Assembly (NCBI RefSeq): GCF_000615945.1
Contig: NZ_BAMO01000001.1
Location: 124,001-188,000, forward strand
Origin: Caldalkalibacillus mannanilyticus JCM 10596
GTDB taxonomy: Bacteria; Bacillota; Bacilli; Caldalkalibacillales; JCM-10596
Direction: 5' to 3'
Length of the DNA: 64,000 bases
Position 1 is the first letter of the stretch; each line of letters starts with the position of its first letter. Position numbers and translations under genes: made by a program. Below, in pieces: positions 54,847 to 63,039 of the stretch. Under the pieces are notes generated by a model, which saw only the letters and a list, made by a program, of their open reading frames with translations, searched no databases and was not told where the DNA came from.

Positions 54847-56481
54847 ATGTTCAGCGTATTTGACAAGTATCAGTTGGTCCATGAGAATGGAAAGCAGATT
54901 GTCATTCTTTATCTTAAACAAGAATTCGTTGAGTTTTCTCATGAATTTGGTCTAAATAGTACCCAAATTAATGATCGTACACAGGAACAAATGGAAAGAG
55001 AAGCAGTACAAATTATTGAGGAGAAATTCCCTCGAGCAAGAATTACGATGGCAAAAATCATGTTAGGAACCATGCTTGTATCCACTATTTCCTTTGCAGG
55101 CAAAGAGAAAACGGTGGAAGCAAGTGAGCAAATGGCAAATACAATGCGAATCCCTGCCAATGAAGTTGCTTTTATTCCTCATACCGTGGTGGCAGGGGAT
55201 ACGTTGTTTTTGTTAGCAAAACAGTATCAGGTGTCGATAGAAGAGATAAGAAGCTTAAATAACCTCTCGGGAGATACGTTGCAAATCGGACAAGTGGTAC
55301 GAATCCCTCAAAAAGTGTCCCTTCAAACCACAACGGCATCTGCTAGCACAAACCAAGCTATAACCATCACCATTGATGGCATAACACAAACATTCCATCC
55401 TCAGCCTATAATTATTAATGGAAGTACCTTCATTCCAATAAGAGGGGTTTCGGAAGCATTGGGTGCTTCTGTTGCCTGGAATGGGAGAGAACGGAGTGTT
55501 GAGATTGTAAAGGATGATGTGCGCATTGTTTTTACCATTGGAGCGACCATTGCGCTGGTAAATGGAAAGCAGGTTGCTATCCCGGCATCACAAATTATTC
55601 AGGGTTCCACTTATGTACCCATTCGCTTTTTAAGCGAAACTATGGGTCTAGAGGTTCACTGGGATGCTTCGTCACGAACCGTTCAAATTACAACGCCTCA
55701 GCCGATTGAATATCACGTGGTTTTGGGTGATTCATTATGGAGTATAGCTAATCAATTTCAGACAAGTGTTGATGAGCTTAAAGAATATAATTCGTTAACA
55801 GGAGATAGGATTCTAGTCGGACAAACTTTACTCATTCCTCCACCTAGCCCAGTGCAGGCACTCACCCAAACGGCTCAAGCAGGAGAAAGGTCAGTTACGT
55901 ATACAACTCATGTTGTTCAACGGGGGGATAATGCTTGGGATCTAAGTGTTCGATATGGAATTCCGATGAGTGAATTATTAAGAGAAAATCAGCTAACAAC
56001 ACAGTCCATTCTCATGATTGGACAAGCTCTTAGAATTCCTGTCTACCATATTCCCATTAAGCCAGTAGTCAGTGCACGACACGGAGAATTGTTAGATTGG
56101 TGGACAGAAGCTCAGTACGTCTTTACAATTGGGAAAACGGCGAGAGTCACTGACTTTGCCACGGGACGCTCCTTTCATGTTAAACGAACCGTAGGAGCCA
56201 ATCATGCAGATAGTGAGCCATTAACCGCTCAAGATGCTCAGATCATGAGGGAAATATGGGGAGGGAGCTATTCATGGCAGGCTAGAGCTATTATTGTAGA
56301 AGTGGATGGACGACGCTTAGCGGCATCAATGCATTCCATGCCACATGGAGTCCAATACATTCATAATAATAATTACAATGGTCATTTTTGTATTCATTTT
56401 TTAAATAGTACTCTCCATATGAATGGTCAAATCGATCAAGGGCATCAAGGACAAATCAGAATTTCATCTGGAACTCGCTAA
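54847..56481 (+). CDS. LysM and copper amine oxidase N-domain protein with a Cys/His C-terminal domain
   Basis: A 70-residue cytoplasmic N-terminal segment precedes one membrane helix (about 70-88). Outside lie LysM 1 (TVVAGDTLFLLAKQYQ), two copper amine oxidase N1-like segments with FIPIRGVSE and YVPIRFLSE, LysM 2 (VVLGDSLWSIANQFQ) and LysM 3 (VVQRGDNAWDLSVRYG). The last 140 residues form a separate domain with SMPHGVQ and GHFCIHFLNSTLH. The Cys and His placing recalls an L,D-transpeptidase-like site but does not match YkuD clearly. It is likely a cell-wall protein. ATG 54847 follows AGGAGG. Confidence 0.82.
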   Translation: MFSVFDKYQLVHENGKQIVILYLKQEFVEFSHEFGLNSTQINDRTQEQMEREAVQIIEEKFPRARITMAKIMLGTMLVSTISFAGKEKTVEASEQMANTMRIPANEVAFIPHTVVAGDTLFLLAKQYQVSIEEIRSLNNLSGDTLQIGQVVRIPQKVSLQTTTASASTNQAITITIDGITQTFHPQPIIINGSTFIPIRGVSEALGASVAWNGRERSVEIVKDDVRIVFTIGATIALVNGKQVAIPASQIIQGSTYVPIRFLSETMGLEVHWDASSRTVQITTPQPIEYHVVLGDSLWSIANQFQTSVDELKEYNSLTGDRILVGQTLLIPPPSPVQALTQTAQAGERSVTYTTHVVQRGDNAWDLSVRYGIPMSELLRENQLTTQSILMIGQALRIPVYHIPIKPVVSARHGELLDWWTEAQYVFTIGKTARVTDFATGRSFHVKRTVGANHADSEPLTAQDAQIMREIWGGSYSWQARAIIVEVDGRRLAASMHSMPHGVQYIHNNNYNGHFCIHFLNSTLHMNGQIDQGHQGQIRISSGTR

Positions 56482-56506
56482 GTATTCCTTGGAGAAGGCA
56501 TAAAAA

Positions 56507-56555
56507 AGACTGACTCATCAGGATCTTTCATACAAGAATCCTGTGTAGTCAGTCT
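56507..56555. terminator. Bidirectional terminator
   Basis: AGACTGACT (56507-56515) pairs with AGTCAGTCT (56547-56555), with an inner GGAT/ATCC pair. It lies between the LysM gene and the convergent cspA-like gene. Confidence 0.75.
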
Positions 56556-56581
56556 CTTCTCTTTTCAAGACAATTGGCTTA

Positions 56582-56782
56582 TTACAGCTTTACGACACGT
56601 TCAGCTTGAGGACCACGTTGTCCTTCGGTTACTTCGAACTGAACCCTTTGCCCTTCCTCTAATGACTTAAATCCATCTCCTTCGATCGCTGTATAATGTA
56701 CAAAGACATCATTTCCGCCTTCCACTTCAATAAATCCAAATCCTTTGTCTGCGTTAAACCATTTAACTGTACCCGTTTGCAT
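56582..56782 (-). CDS. Cold-shock protein
   Basis: The 66-residue CspA-family protein has both RNA-binding motifs, KGFGFI (RNP1) and VFVHY (RNP2). It melts RNA structure and is abundant on cold shock or in growth. TTTGGAGG precedes the ATG. Confidence 0.95.
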   Translation of the reverse strand: MQTGTVKWFNADKGFGFIEVEGGNDVFVHYTAIEGDGFKSLEEGQRVQFEVTEGQRGPQAERVVKL

Positions 56783-56910
56783 AGTTACTAAACCTCCAAA
56801 AAAATTAAATTATATGGAACTCACTGTTAGTACGTCCATCATTCATTAATATGTGGAATTTAGCTCATTTCTATACCTGTATAATATGGAATGGCTACTA
56901 TCTCTTCCTC

Positions 56911-57543
56911 TTACCATTCACCATAGTGGAGAGTATCTTCAAACGGACGTTTTTTCTCCCATTTCTCCTCTTCAAGAATGGGTCTTGCAGGATAATGCTC
57001 AGTGTAACCCAGTGACACTAAAGCAATAGGATCAATATGATAAGGGATTTTCAGAAGCTCACGTACATCCGCTTTCTTATAGAAGCTGACCCAGCCCATG
57101 GCAATTCCTTCAGCATAGGCACTAAGCCACATATTTTGTATCCCACAGGCAACGGATAGGATGTCTGTTTCGGGAATGGAATTTCGTCCAAGGACGTGAT
57201 TTCCTCCTCGTGTGGGGTCACAAGTGATACAAATGGTGACAGGGGCTTCCTGTATACCTTCCAGCTTCAACGAAAGGAATTTGGTTTTTTTTTCGTCTTC
57301 ATAATGAATAGCTAAGGCTTTTACTTCTTTTTCACAAATCTTAGCTAAAGCTTTTTTCTGTTCAGCAGATGTAATAATAATAAAATCCCAAGGCTGCATA
57401 TAGCCAACAGAAGGTCCGTGGTGAGCCGCCTTTAGTATATTTTCCAGCTTTTCAGGTGAGATCGGATCAGGAAGAAAGGATCGAATGTCTCGTCGACCTT
57501 TAATGGCTTTGTAGACTCCTTCACGTTCTTCTTTGTTTAGCAT
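56911..57543 (-). CDS. bluB: 5,6-dimethylbenzimidazole synthase
   Basis: BluB splits reduced FMN with oxygen to make the lower ligand of vitamin B12. The 210-residue nitroreductase-like protein has GPSVGYMQPWDF, the FMN region GRNSIPETDILSVACGIQNM and GIAMGWVSFYK, which together separate BluB from ordinary nitroreductases. AAGGAGG precedes the ATG. No other cobalamin genes or cobalamin riboswitch are seen nearby. Confidence 0.88.
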   Translation of the reverse strand: MLNKEEREGVYKAIKGRRDIRSFLPDPISPEKLENILKAAHHGPSVGYMQPWDFIIITSAEQKKALAKICEKEVKALAIHYEDEKKTKFLSLKLEGIQEAPVTICITCDPTRGGNHVLGRNSIPETDILSVACGIQNMWLSAYAEGIAMGWVSFYKKADVRELLKIPYHIDPIALVSLGYTEHYPARPILEEEKWEKKRPFEDTLHYGEW

Positions 57544-57693
57544 GCCGGAACCTCCTTTTTTCTAGGTGAGCGGTTTTTGATTTTGTTCTTAAATATATTT
57601 AGTTTATTCATTTATTATAGCATGTTGTAGATTGAATAAGTTTTTATATGTGATATAATACTCTAAGATTTCTGAAAGTACTCGGAGGTAACC

Positions 57694-58593
57694 ATGAAGA
57701 ATTTTAAAAGCAACAAATTAGACACATTTTTAGAAAAAAATAAAAATCGGGGAAGGCTCCTCATCAGCTGCCCTGACCAACCAGGGATTGTTGCAGCGGT
57801 ATCCAACTTTCTACATTTAAAAGGAGCAAATATTGTACAATCGGATCAATACACTACAGATCCAGAGGGTGGACTGTTCTTTATGAGAGTTGAATTTGAT
57901 CTGCCAGATCTTTCTGCGCAGGCAACCAATCTATATGAAGAATTTACTCGAATTGCGGATCGGTTCGATATGAGATGGAGAATCTCCTTAGCAAATCGTT
58001 TAAAACGAATGGCTATTTTTGTTTCTCAGCAGGAGCACTGCTTATTGGAACTTCTCTGGCAGTGGCAAGCAGGAGATTTACCTGCTGAAATTGCTATGGT
58101 CATCAGTAATCATGAGGATTTAAGAAGTACTGTAGAAGACCTTAACATTCCTTATCATTACATACCAGTAACGAAGGATACGAAACAGGAGGCAGAACAG
58201 GAGCAACATCGCTTGATGAGCGATCAAGTTGATTTCATTGTTCTGGCAAGGTATATGCAGATATTATCTCCTTCCTTCGTCGAACATTATCCAAGTCGAA
58301 TCATCAACATTCATCATTCCTTCCTACCAGCCTTTATTGGGGCAAGACCTTATGAGCGTGCTTATGACAGGGGAGTGAAGTTAATTGGAGCCACTTCTCA
58401 TTACGTCACCAATGATTTAGATGAAGGACCAATTATTGAACAAGATATTCAACGAGTGAATCATCAGCATGATGCCAATGACCTTAAACGAATGGGGAGA
58501 TATATTGAAAGGGTTGTCCTTGCTCGCGCAGTTACATGGCATCTAGAAGACAGAGTGATTGTACACGATAATAAAACAGTTGTGTTTACGTAG
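57694..58593 (+). CDS. purU: Formyltetrahydrofolate deformylase
   Basis: PurU hydrolyses 10-formyl-THF to formate and THF. The 299-residue protein has an N-terminal ACT domain (LISCPDQPGIVAAVSNFL, about 22-40) and a formyltransferase domain. The catalytic Asn and His lie in RIINIHHSFLPAF, and the later Asp lies in THYV-like SHYVTNDLDEGPII. CGGAGG precedes the ATG. Confidence 0.93.
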   Translation: MKNFKSNKLDTFLEKNKNRGRLLISCPDQPGIVAAVSNFLHLKGANIVQSDQYTTDPEGGLFFMRVEFDLPDLSAQATNLYEEFTRIADRFDMRWRISLANRLKRMAIFVSQQEHCLLELLWQWQAGDLPAEIAMVISNHEDLRSTVEDLNIPYHYIPVTKDTKQEAEQEQHRLMSDQVDFIVLARYMQILSPSFVEHYPSRIINIHHSFLPAFIGARPYERAYDRGVKLIGATSHYVTNDLDEGPIIEQDIQRVNHQHDANDLKRMGRYIERVVLARAVTWHLEDRVIVHDNKTVVFT

Positions 58594-58636
58594 TAGGTGA
58601 TAGTCTAGAATCCTTATAAAAGGTAGGGGAGAGCTG

Positions 58637-58891
58637 ATGCACATTAGAATCCCGAAAGAGAATAAAGATCAACTCATCGAAGAGATAAAGGAATATTTTT
58701 ATAACGAACGTTCTGAAGAAATTGGCGATCTAGCCGCAGAAAACCTTCTTGATTTTGTCATGAAGGAAATAGGACCCTCCTTCTATAATCAAGGTGTAAA
58801 GGATGCTAGAGAGATGGTTGAGCAGAAAATGATGGGCATTGAAGAAGATTTGCGTTCTCTGGAAAGACCTATACTTAACAGACGAAGATAG
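58637..58891 (+). CDS. DUF2164-family protein
   Basis: The 84-residue protein has the family pattern of a helical start (KENKDQLIEEIKEYFYNE), EEIGDLAAENLLDF and EIGPSFYNQGVKDA. Its function is unknown. GGGGAGAG precedes the ATG. It is 43 bp downstream of purU and may be co-transcribed. Confidence 0.8.
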   Translation: MHIRIPKENKDQLIEEIKEYFYNERSEEIGDLAAENLLDFVMKEIGPSFYNQGVKDAREMVEQKMMGIEEDLRSLERPILNRRR

Positions 58892-58913
58892 AAAGACAAC
58901 AGAGATAGAAGAT

Positions 58914-58973
58914 AAAAAAGACAAACACAAAGGGTACAGTTTAAGAGACTCCTTTACACGTGTTTGTCTTTTT
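58914..58973. terminator. Bidirectional terminator
   Basis: AAAAAAGACAAACAC and GTGTTTGTCTTTTT form a long stem, with an inner AAAGG/CCTTT pair. It separates the DUF2164 gene from prfC. Confidence 0.85.
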
Positions 58974-59053
58974 GCTGTGTTTTTTGGGGATACTTCCTGT
59001 GTATCATATTCTTTTAGTGTGTTCTGACTGAAATCTATCCCCTCAGAGTGACA

Positions 59054-60625
59054 CTATCTTTTTGCGTGACTCAAGAAGGTTAAATTTGGATTTCGTTCTA
59101 CAGCCCACCGCAGAGTAAATTCGTTTTCAAATAGGACAACAGGGCGATCGTATTTATCCTTAACGGGTCTAGAGTTCGTTAAGTTAAAATGCTCAGCCTT
59201 ATACTCTTCTCCTTCCACCCAGCGTGCCAATTGGTAGCTCAAGCGCTGAAAGAGGATATCGACTCCGTACTCATGCTGCATTCTATATTCAAAGACTTCA
59301 AATTGCAGCTCTCCAACTACACCAAGAATCATTTCTTCTAATCCATTTACCGTTTCAAATACCTGAACCGTTCCTTCTTCAGTAAGTTGCTGCAATCCTT
59401 TAAGAAATTGCTTTTTCTTTAGGGCGTTTTTGATGGATACTTTGGCAAAATGCTCAGGTGAGAAATGAGGCATTTCATCATAGACCATTTCTTTGCCCTC
59501 ACATAAGGTATCTCCAATCTGAAATAGACCTGGATCAAATAAACCGATGATATCACCCGCATAGGCGTCTTCCACCATAGCTCTCTCTTGCGCAAGAAAT
59601 TGCTGAGGCTGAGATAATTTAATGCTTTTGCCTAAACGAGGGTGTTTGACACTCATGCCACGTTCAAATTTACCAGAACAAATGCGTAGGAAGGCAATGC
59701 GATCCCGGTGAGCAGGATTCATATTCGCTTGTATTTTAAAAATATATCCTGAAAAATGAGGTGACGTTGGCTCAATGTAGCCTTCATTGCTTTTTCTACC
59801 CATGGGAGCAGGAGCCATCGTGAGAAAATGCTCTAAGAAGCTTTGAACACCAAAATTAGAGATCGCACTTCCGAAAAAAATAGGGGTAAGATCACCATTC
59901 TTGATCCGTTCTTCATCGAACTCATCTCCAGCAACATCTAATAATTCAATATCTTCCTTTAGCTTTTGATGTGCTGTTTCTCCTAATAACTCAGTCAGTT
60001 TGGCATCCTCTATGCCTTGGACCCTATGGACTGTCACTTCTACGGGATTACTCGCATCAAATAGTTCAACAAGCTGATGCTTTCGGTCATAAATCCCTTG
60101 GAAGTCAATGCCTGAGCCAATAGGCCAATTCATCGGATACGAACGCATTCCAAGTATTTCTTCAAGCTCCTCCATAAGTTCGAACGGGTCTCTTGTTTCA
60201 CGATCCATTTTATTGATAAAAGTGAAGATCGGGATGCCTCGCATACTACATACTTCAAATAGTTTTTTGGTTTGTGCTTCAACCCCTTTTGCTCCATCAA
60301 TTAACATCGCGGCGCTATCGGCAGCTGTTAAAGTACGGTAGGTGTCTTCACTAAAGTCTTCGTGACCAGGTGTATCTAGTATATTGATTCGGTATCCGTC
60401 ATATTCAAACTCCATGACACTGGATGTGACAGAGATCCCACGTTGTTTTTCGATTTCCATCCAGTCGGAAGTGGCGAATTTTTTATTCTTTTTTCCTTTT
60501 ACCATTCCTGCTTCGCGAATCGCTCCACCAAATAAAAGGAGTTTCTCTGTCAATGTTGTTTTACCTGCGTCTGGGTGAGATATAATAGCAAATGTTTTTC
60601 GTTTTTGAACCTCTGACTTGATCAA
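59054..60625 (-). CDS. prfC: Peptide chain release factor 3
   Basis: This GTPase removes RF1/RF2 from the ribosome after termination. The 523-residue protein has the P-loop SHPDAGKTTLTEK (residues 17-29), the switch DTPGHEDFSEDTYR and NKMDRETRDP. The length and the RF3-specific start separate it from EF-G. The start is TTG with GAGGG about 11 nt upstream. No better in-frame ATG is seen. Confidence 0.95.
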   Translation of the reverse strand: MIKSEVQKRKTFAIISHPDAGKTTLTEKLLLFGGAIREAGMVKGKKNKKFATSDWMEIEKQRGISVTSSVMEFEYDGYRINILDTPGHEDFSEDTYRTLTAADSAAMLIDGAKGVEAQTKKLFEVCSMRGIPIFTFINKMDRETRDPFELMEELEEILGMRSYPMNWPIGSGIDFQGIYDRKHQLVELFDASNPVEVTVHRVQGIEDAKLTELLGETAHQKLKEDIELLDVAGDEFDEERIKNGDLTPIFFGSAISNFGVQSFLEHFLTMAPAPMGRKSNEGYIEPTSPHFSGYIFKIQANMNPAHRDRIAFLRICSGKFERGMSVKHPRLGKSIKLSQPQQFLAQERAMVEDAYAGDIIGLFDPGLFQIGDTLCEGKEMVYDEMPHFSPEHFAKVSIKNALKKKQFLKGLQQLTEEGTVQVFETVNGLEEMILGVVGELQFEVFEYRMQHEYGVDILFQRLSYQLARWVEGEEYKAEHFNLTNSRPVKDKYDRPVVLFENEFTLRWAVERNPNLTFLSHAKR

Positions 60626-60709
60626 TTCTCATAACCCTCTCTATTTCAAATAAAATCTATTCCCTAGTGTATCATAAAATTGATGAGCAGATAAATATTT
60701 TTGGAGCGA

Positions 60710-61024
60710 TTATTCATGCTGGCTGTGGCTCATATCCTGTAAATGTACTTCTTCTCCATATTCTTCTTGAGGATCTTCCTCTTGTATCCACTTGCTTAGC
60801 TCTTTTGGATCTGTAATCCCACTCATGCCGATATTTAATGTTCCTTTTAGCTCCCTAACTACAAGTTCTTGAATTTTATAATTAATGTTTTCAATGTGAA
60901 TAGGTTTAATGGCATCCACTTTCTGCTTTAAGTTCTCATTTTCCTGGGTTAGCTTCTGATTGCTCTGTTCTAACTGGAATAACCTCTGTTCAAGTTGTTG
61001 GAAAAATTCATAGTTATAGTACAT
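60710..61024 (-). CDS. GerPC-like spore protein
   Basis: The 104-residue protein has a coiled coil (about 5-45), then IENINYKIQELVVRELKGTLNIGM. This matches the signature DKIEYKFDQLKVExLEGTLNIGL of GerPC, a coat protein needed for germinant passage. It stands alone rather than in a gerPABCDEF operon. GAGGTG precedes the ATG. It is divergent from an Hsp20-like gene, which is also likely a spore gene. Confidence 0.75.
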   Translation of the reverse strand: MYYNYEFFQQLEQRLFQLEQSNQKLTQENENLKQKVDAIKPIHIENINYKIQELVVRELKGTLNIGMSGITDPKELSKWIQEEDPQEEYGEEVHLQDMSHSQHE

Positions 61025-61107
61025 GTTATCACCTCACGCTAAATAATCACCATTAAAGAGTTGGGCTCATAAAATAGGGTATGTAAGTTTAGCTATGGAG
61101 GTTCATC

Positions 61108-61557
61108 ATGCGCGATAATCAGGTGGATATTAATCAATGGAAAGCTTTTGCTGAACAAATACTAGGACGAGATTTTTTTCAAGGATTTATGGATCAAGGA
61201 GAGCAGGGAGGGGATCACAAATCTACCATTGAACCTAAATACAATTTATATAGGGGACCTTCGGAGCTGATTGTTTTAATTAACCTACCGTATATTCGTG
61301 ATATCAAATCTGTAAAGCTCTTCGTGAAGGACCAGGAGTTGGTAGTCAAAGGGAATATTTCATTCGATTATGATCATTTGGATTTAGTACATGGCCAGCT
61401 TTATGCGGGAGATTTTGAAAAGCGTATTCCCCTTCCAGAGAGCGTGAATACTAAGAAGGTCAATGCTCAGTATCGTCGGGGTATCTTACAAGTACAACTA
61501 TTCCCCAAACTTAAAAAGAATGGATATAATGTAGAAATTCAGGATTCTGTGGAATAG
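61108..61557 (+). CDS. Hsp20/alpha-crystallin-like protein (GerT/CotP type)
   Basis: The 149-residue protein has an alpha-crystallin-like core (about 50-140) with LIVLINLPYI, KLFVKDQELVVKG and YRRGILQVQL. The C-terminal IxI motif of true small heat-shock proteins is not clear. Relatives such as CotP and GerT are spore-coat proteins. GGAGG precedes the ATG. The divergent GerPC-like neighbour supports a spore role. Confidence 0.78.
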   Translation: MRDNQVDINQWKAFAEQILGRDFFQGFMDQGEQGGDHKSTIEPKYNLYRGPSELIVLINLPYIRDIKSVKLFVKDQELVVKGNISFDYDHLDLVHGQLYAGDFEKRIPLPESVNTKKVNAQYRRGILQVQLFPKLKKNGYNVEIQDSVE

Positions 61558-61560
61558 ATA

Positions 61561-61600
61561 AAGAAAAAGAGCAGACCATATGTAATCTGCTCTTCTTTAT
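61561..61600. terminator. Bidirectional terminator
   Basis: AAGAGCAGA and TCTGCTCTT form a stem followed by CTTT. It lies between the Hsp20-like gene and the convergent O-antigen ligase-like gene. Confidence 0.8.
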
Positions 61601-61626
61601 CGTTCCACCACTTTGAATCTTTGCAA

Positions 61627-62883
61627 TTAACGTGATGACGTTCGTTTACTAGCTAAATATCTAGGAGAGAGTGCAAGTTTCTGCTCCTTTAGTGTACTGC
61701 TACGATACGCATAAGCGAGTGTGCTAATAAAAGCAGAATTAGCGACTAGCAAAATACCAATTTGCGGGCTCATGATAATAAAGTCCACAATTCCTTGCCC
61801 TAAAATGATCCCTAGAAGTCCACTTAGTAGCGGGATTACAGGGCAATTTTGTTGGTAGAGATAGCGAATGTCCTGAAAGAGATTCCAAAAAATCCAACTA
61901 AAAATCGCTAATCCTCCGACACCCAGCATCGTCATGATGGAGAGAGGAATATTATGAGCGTGAAAAACTCTCAAGTAGTTATAAATACTTGTATCCGCAT
62001 AATAGATTCCAAATAATCCCCAGCCTGTATGTGGTTTCTCCATAAATAACTTAAAGCAATTGAGCCAGATTGCCTGACGATCTTGCATCGAAGAGAAAAG
62101 AATATCTCCACGTGGAAACCAATCTGGTTGGTGCAGCATCAAGGCTATACATCCTAATAGAGTAAACATAAGTCCAAGCATTTTTTTCTTGTGACCTGAG
62201 AAATAGAAGTAAAAAATAAACCCTACAAATAGTCCGATCATAGCGCCTCTTGATTCTGTCCATAATAATACGCAAACAAACAGAAGAAGAGCCAATCCAA
62301 TTAATCCTTTTTGCACTCCGGATCTTCGTTTAAAGAAATAGACTCCTACAAGAACCATGATGGCATAGTAAGCTCCGGCAATATTTGGATTGTTAAATGT
62401 GCCGGCAATTCGATGAGGCTCTCCAATATCTACAATAGAACGAGTACCAAGGAGATACTTCCACCATGCAGGATCATAAGTAATGATGTTGAACTTCGCT
62501 AATACTCCAATGAGAGCAGAGCCAATAGAAAGGGTAAATAAGAGTAAAAACCAATTTTCGATTTTGGTCGTTTGGTTCATGGTTTCTTGAAAGTACAGAC
62601 TGAGCAAGGCAAAGCCTAATAAAAGAAAAGCAGCCAAGGTAGAATGCAGGCTCTGGTTTAATACACCGACAATAAGAGCCCAAAAGAATAAAACAAAGAT
62701 CCCCAATGTCCAAGGAGTCTTGAGCTCTAGTGCCTTCACATTTTTTCTAAAAGAATACAAAAATAGTACCAAGCTTAGCACGGCTAAGTATGGTGAATAA
62801 ACAATAAAAGACAACCCTACTAACACAGTAATTTCCCCCAATAATTTTCTTTCTCTAATTCTTTTCTCTTTTTTAAAATACAT
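61627..62883 (-). CDS. O-antigen ligase/polymerase-like membrane protein (Wzy_C family)
   Basis: The 418-residue protein has about eleven helices. It carries TESRGAMIGL and, in the large loop, MQDRQAIWLNCF...GWGLFGI and FHAHNI. These are the Wzy_C/WaaL signatures of enzymes that polymerise or ligate lipid-linked glycans at the outer membrane face of the cytoplasmic membrane. In Firmicutes the substrate may be a wall polysaccharide. It has no glycan genes beside it. The start has only a weak ribosome binding site. Confidence 0.85.
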   Translation of the reverse strand: MYFKKEKRIRERKLLGEITVLVGLSFIVYSPYLAVLSLVLFLYSFRKNVKALELKTPWTLGIFVLFFWALIVGVLNQSLHSTLAAFLLLGFALLSLYFQETMNQTTKIENWFLLLFTLSIGSALIGVLAKFNIITYDPAWWKYLLGTRSIVDIGEPHRIAGTFNNPNIAGAYYAIMVLVGVYFFKRRSGVQKGLIGLALLLFVCVLLWTESRGAMIGLFVGFIFYFYFSGHKKKMLGLMFTLLGCIALMLHQPDWFPRGDILFSSMQDRQAIWLNCFKLFMEKPHTGWGLFGIYYADTSIYNYLRVFHAHNIPLSIMTMLGVGGLAIFSWIFWNLFQDIRYLYQQNCPVIPLLSGLLGIILGQGIVDFIIMSPQIGILLVANSAFISTLAYAYRSSTLKEQKLALSPRYLASKRTSSR

Positions 62884-62969
62884 TTTTTTCTAATTGTATT
62901 TATCTTTAAGATAATAGTATATAAGTATTTAGGGGGTATTTTCAAGATAAAAAGGTCAGAAAATATGAC

Positions 62970-63005
62970 AAAAGAGGATCAATTTAATAAATTGGTCCTC
63001 TTTTC
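62970..63005. terminator. Terminator after serC
   Basis: AAAAGAGGATCAATTT and AAATTGGTCCTCTTTT form a near-perfect stem. On the minus strand it follows the serC stop. Confidence 0.85.
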
Positions 63006-63039
63006 CTAGAAGGAAGTGCTTATTTTTTTACATAATATA

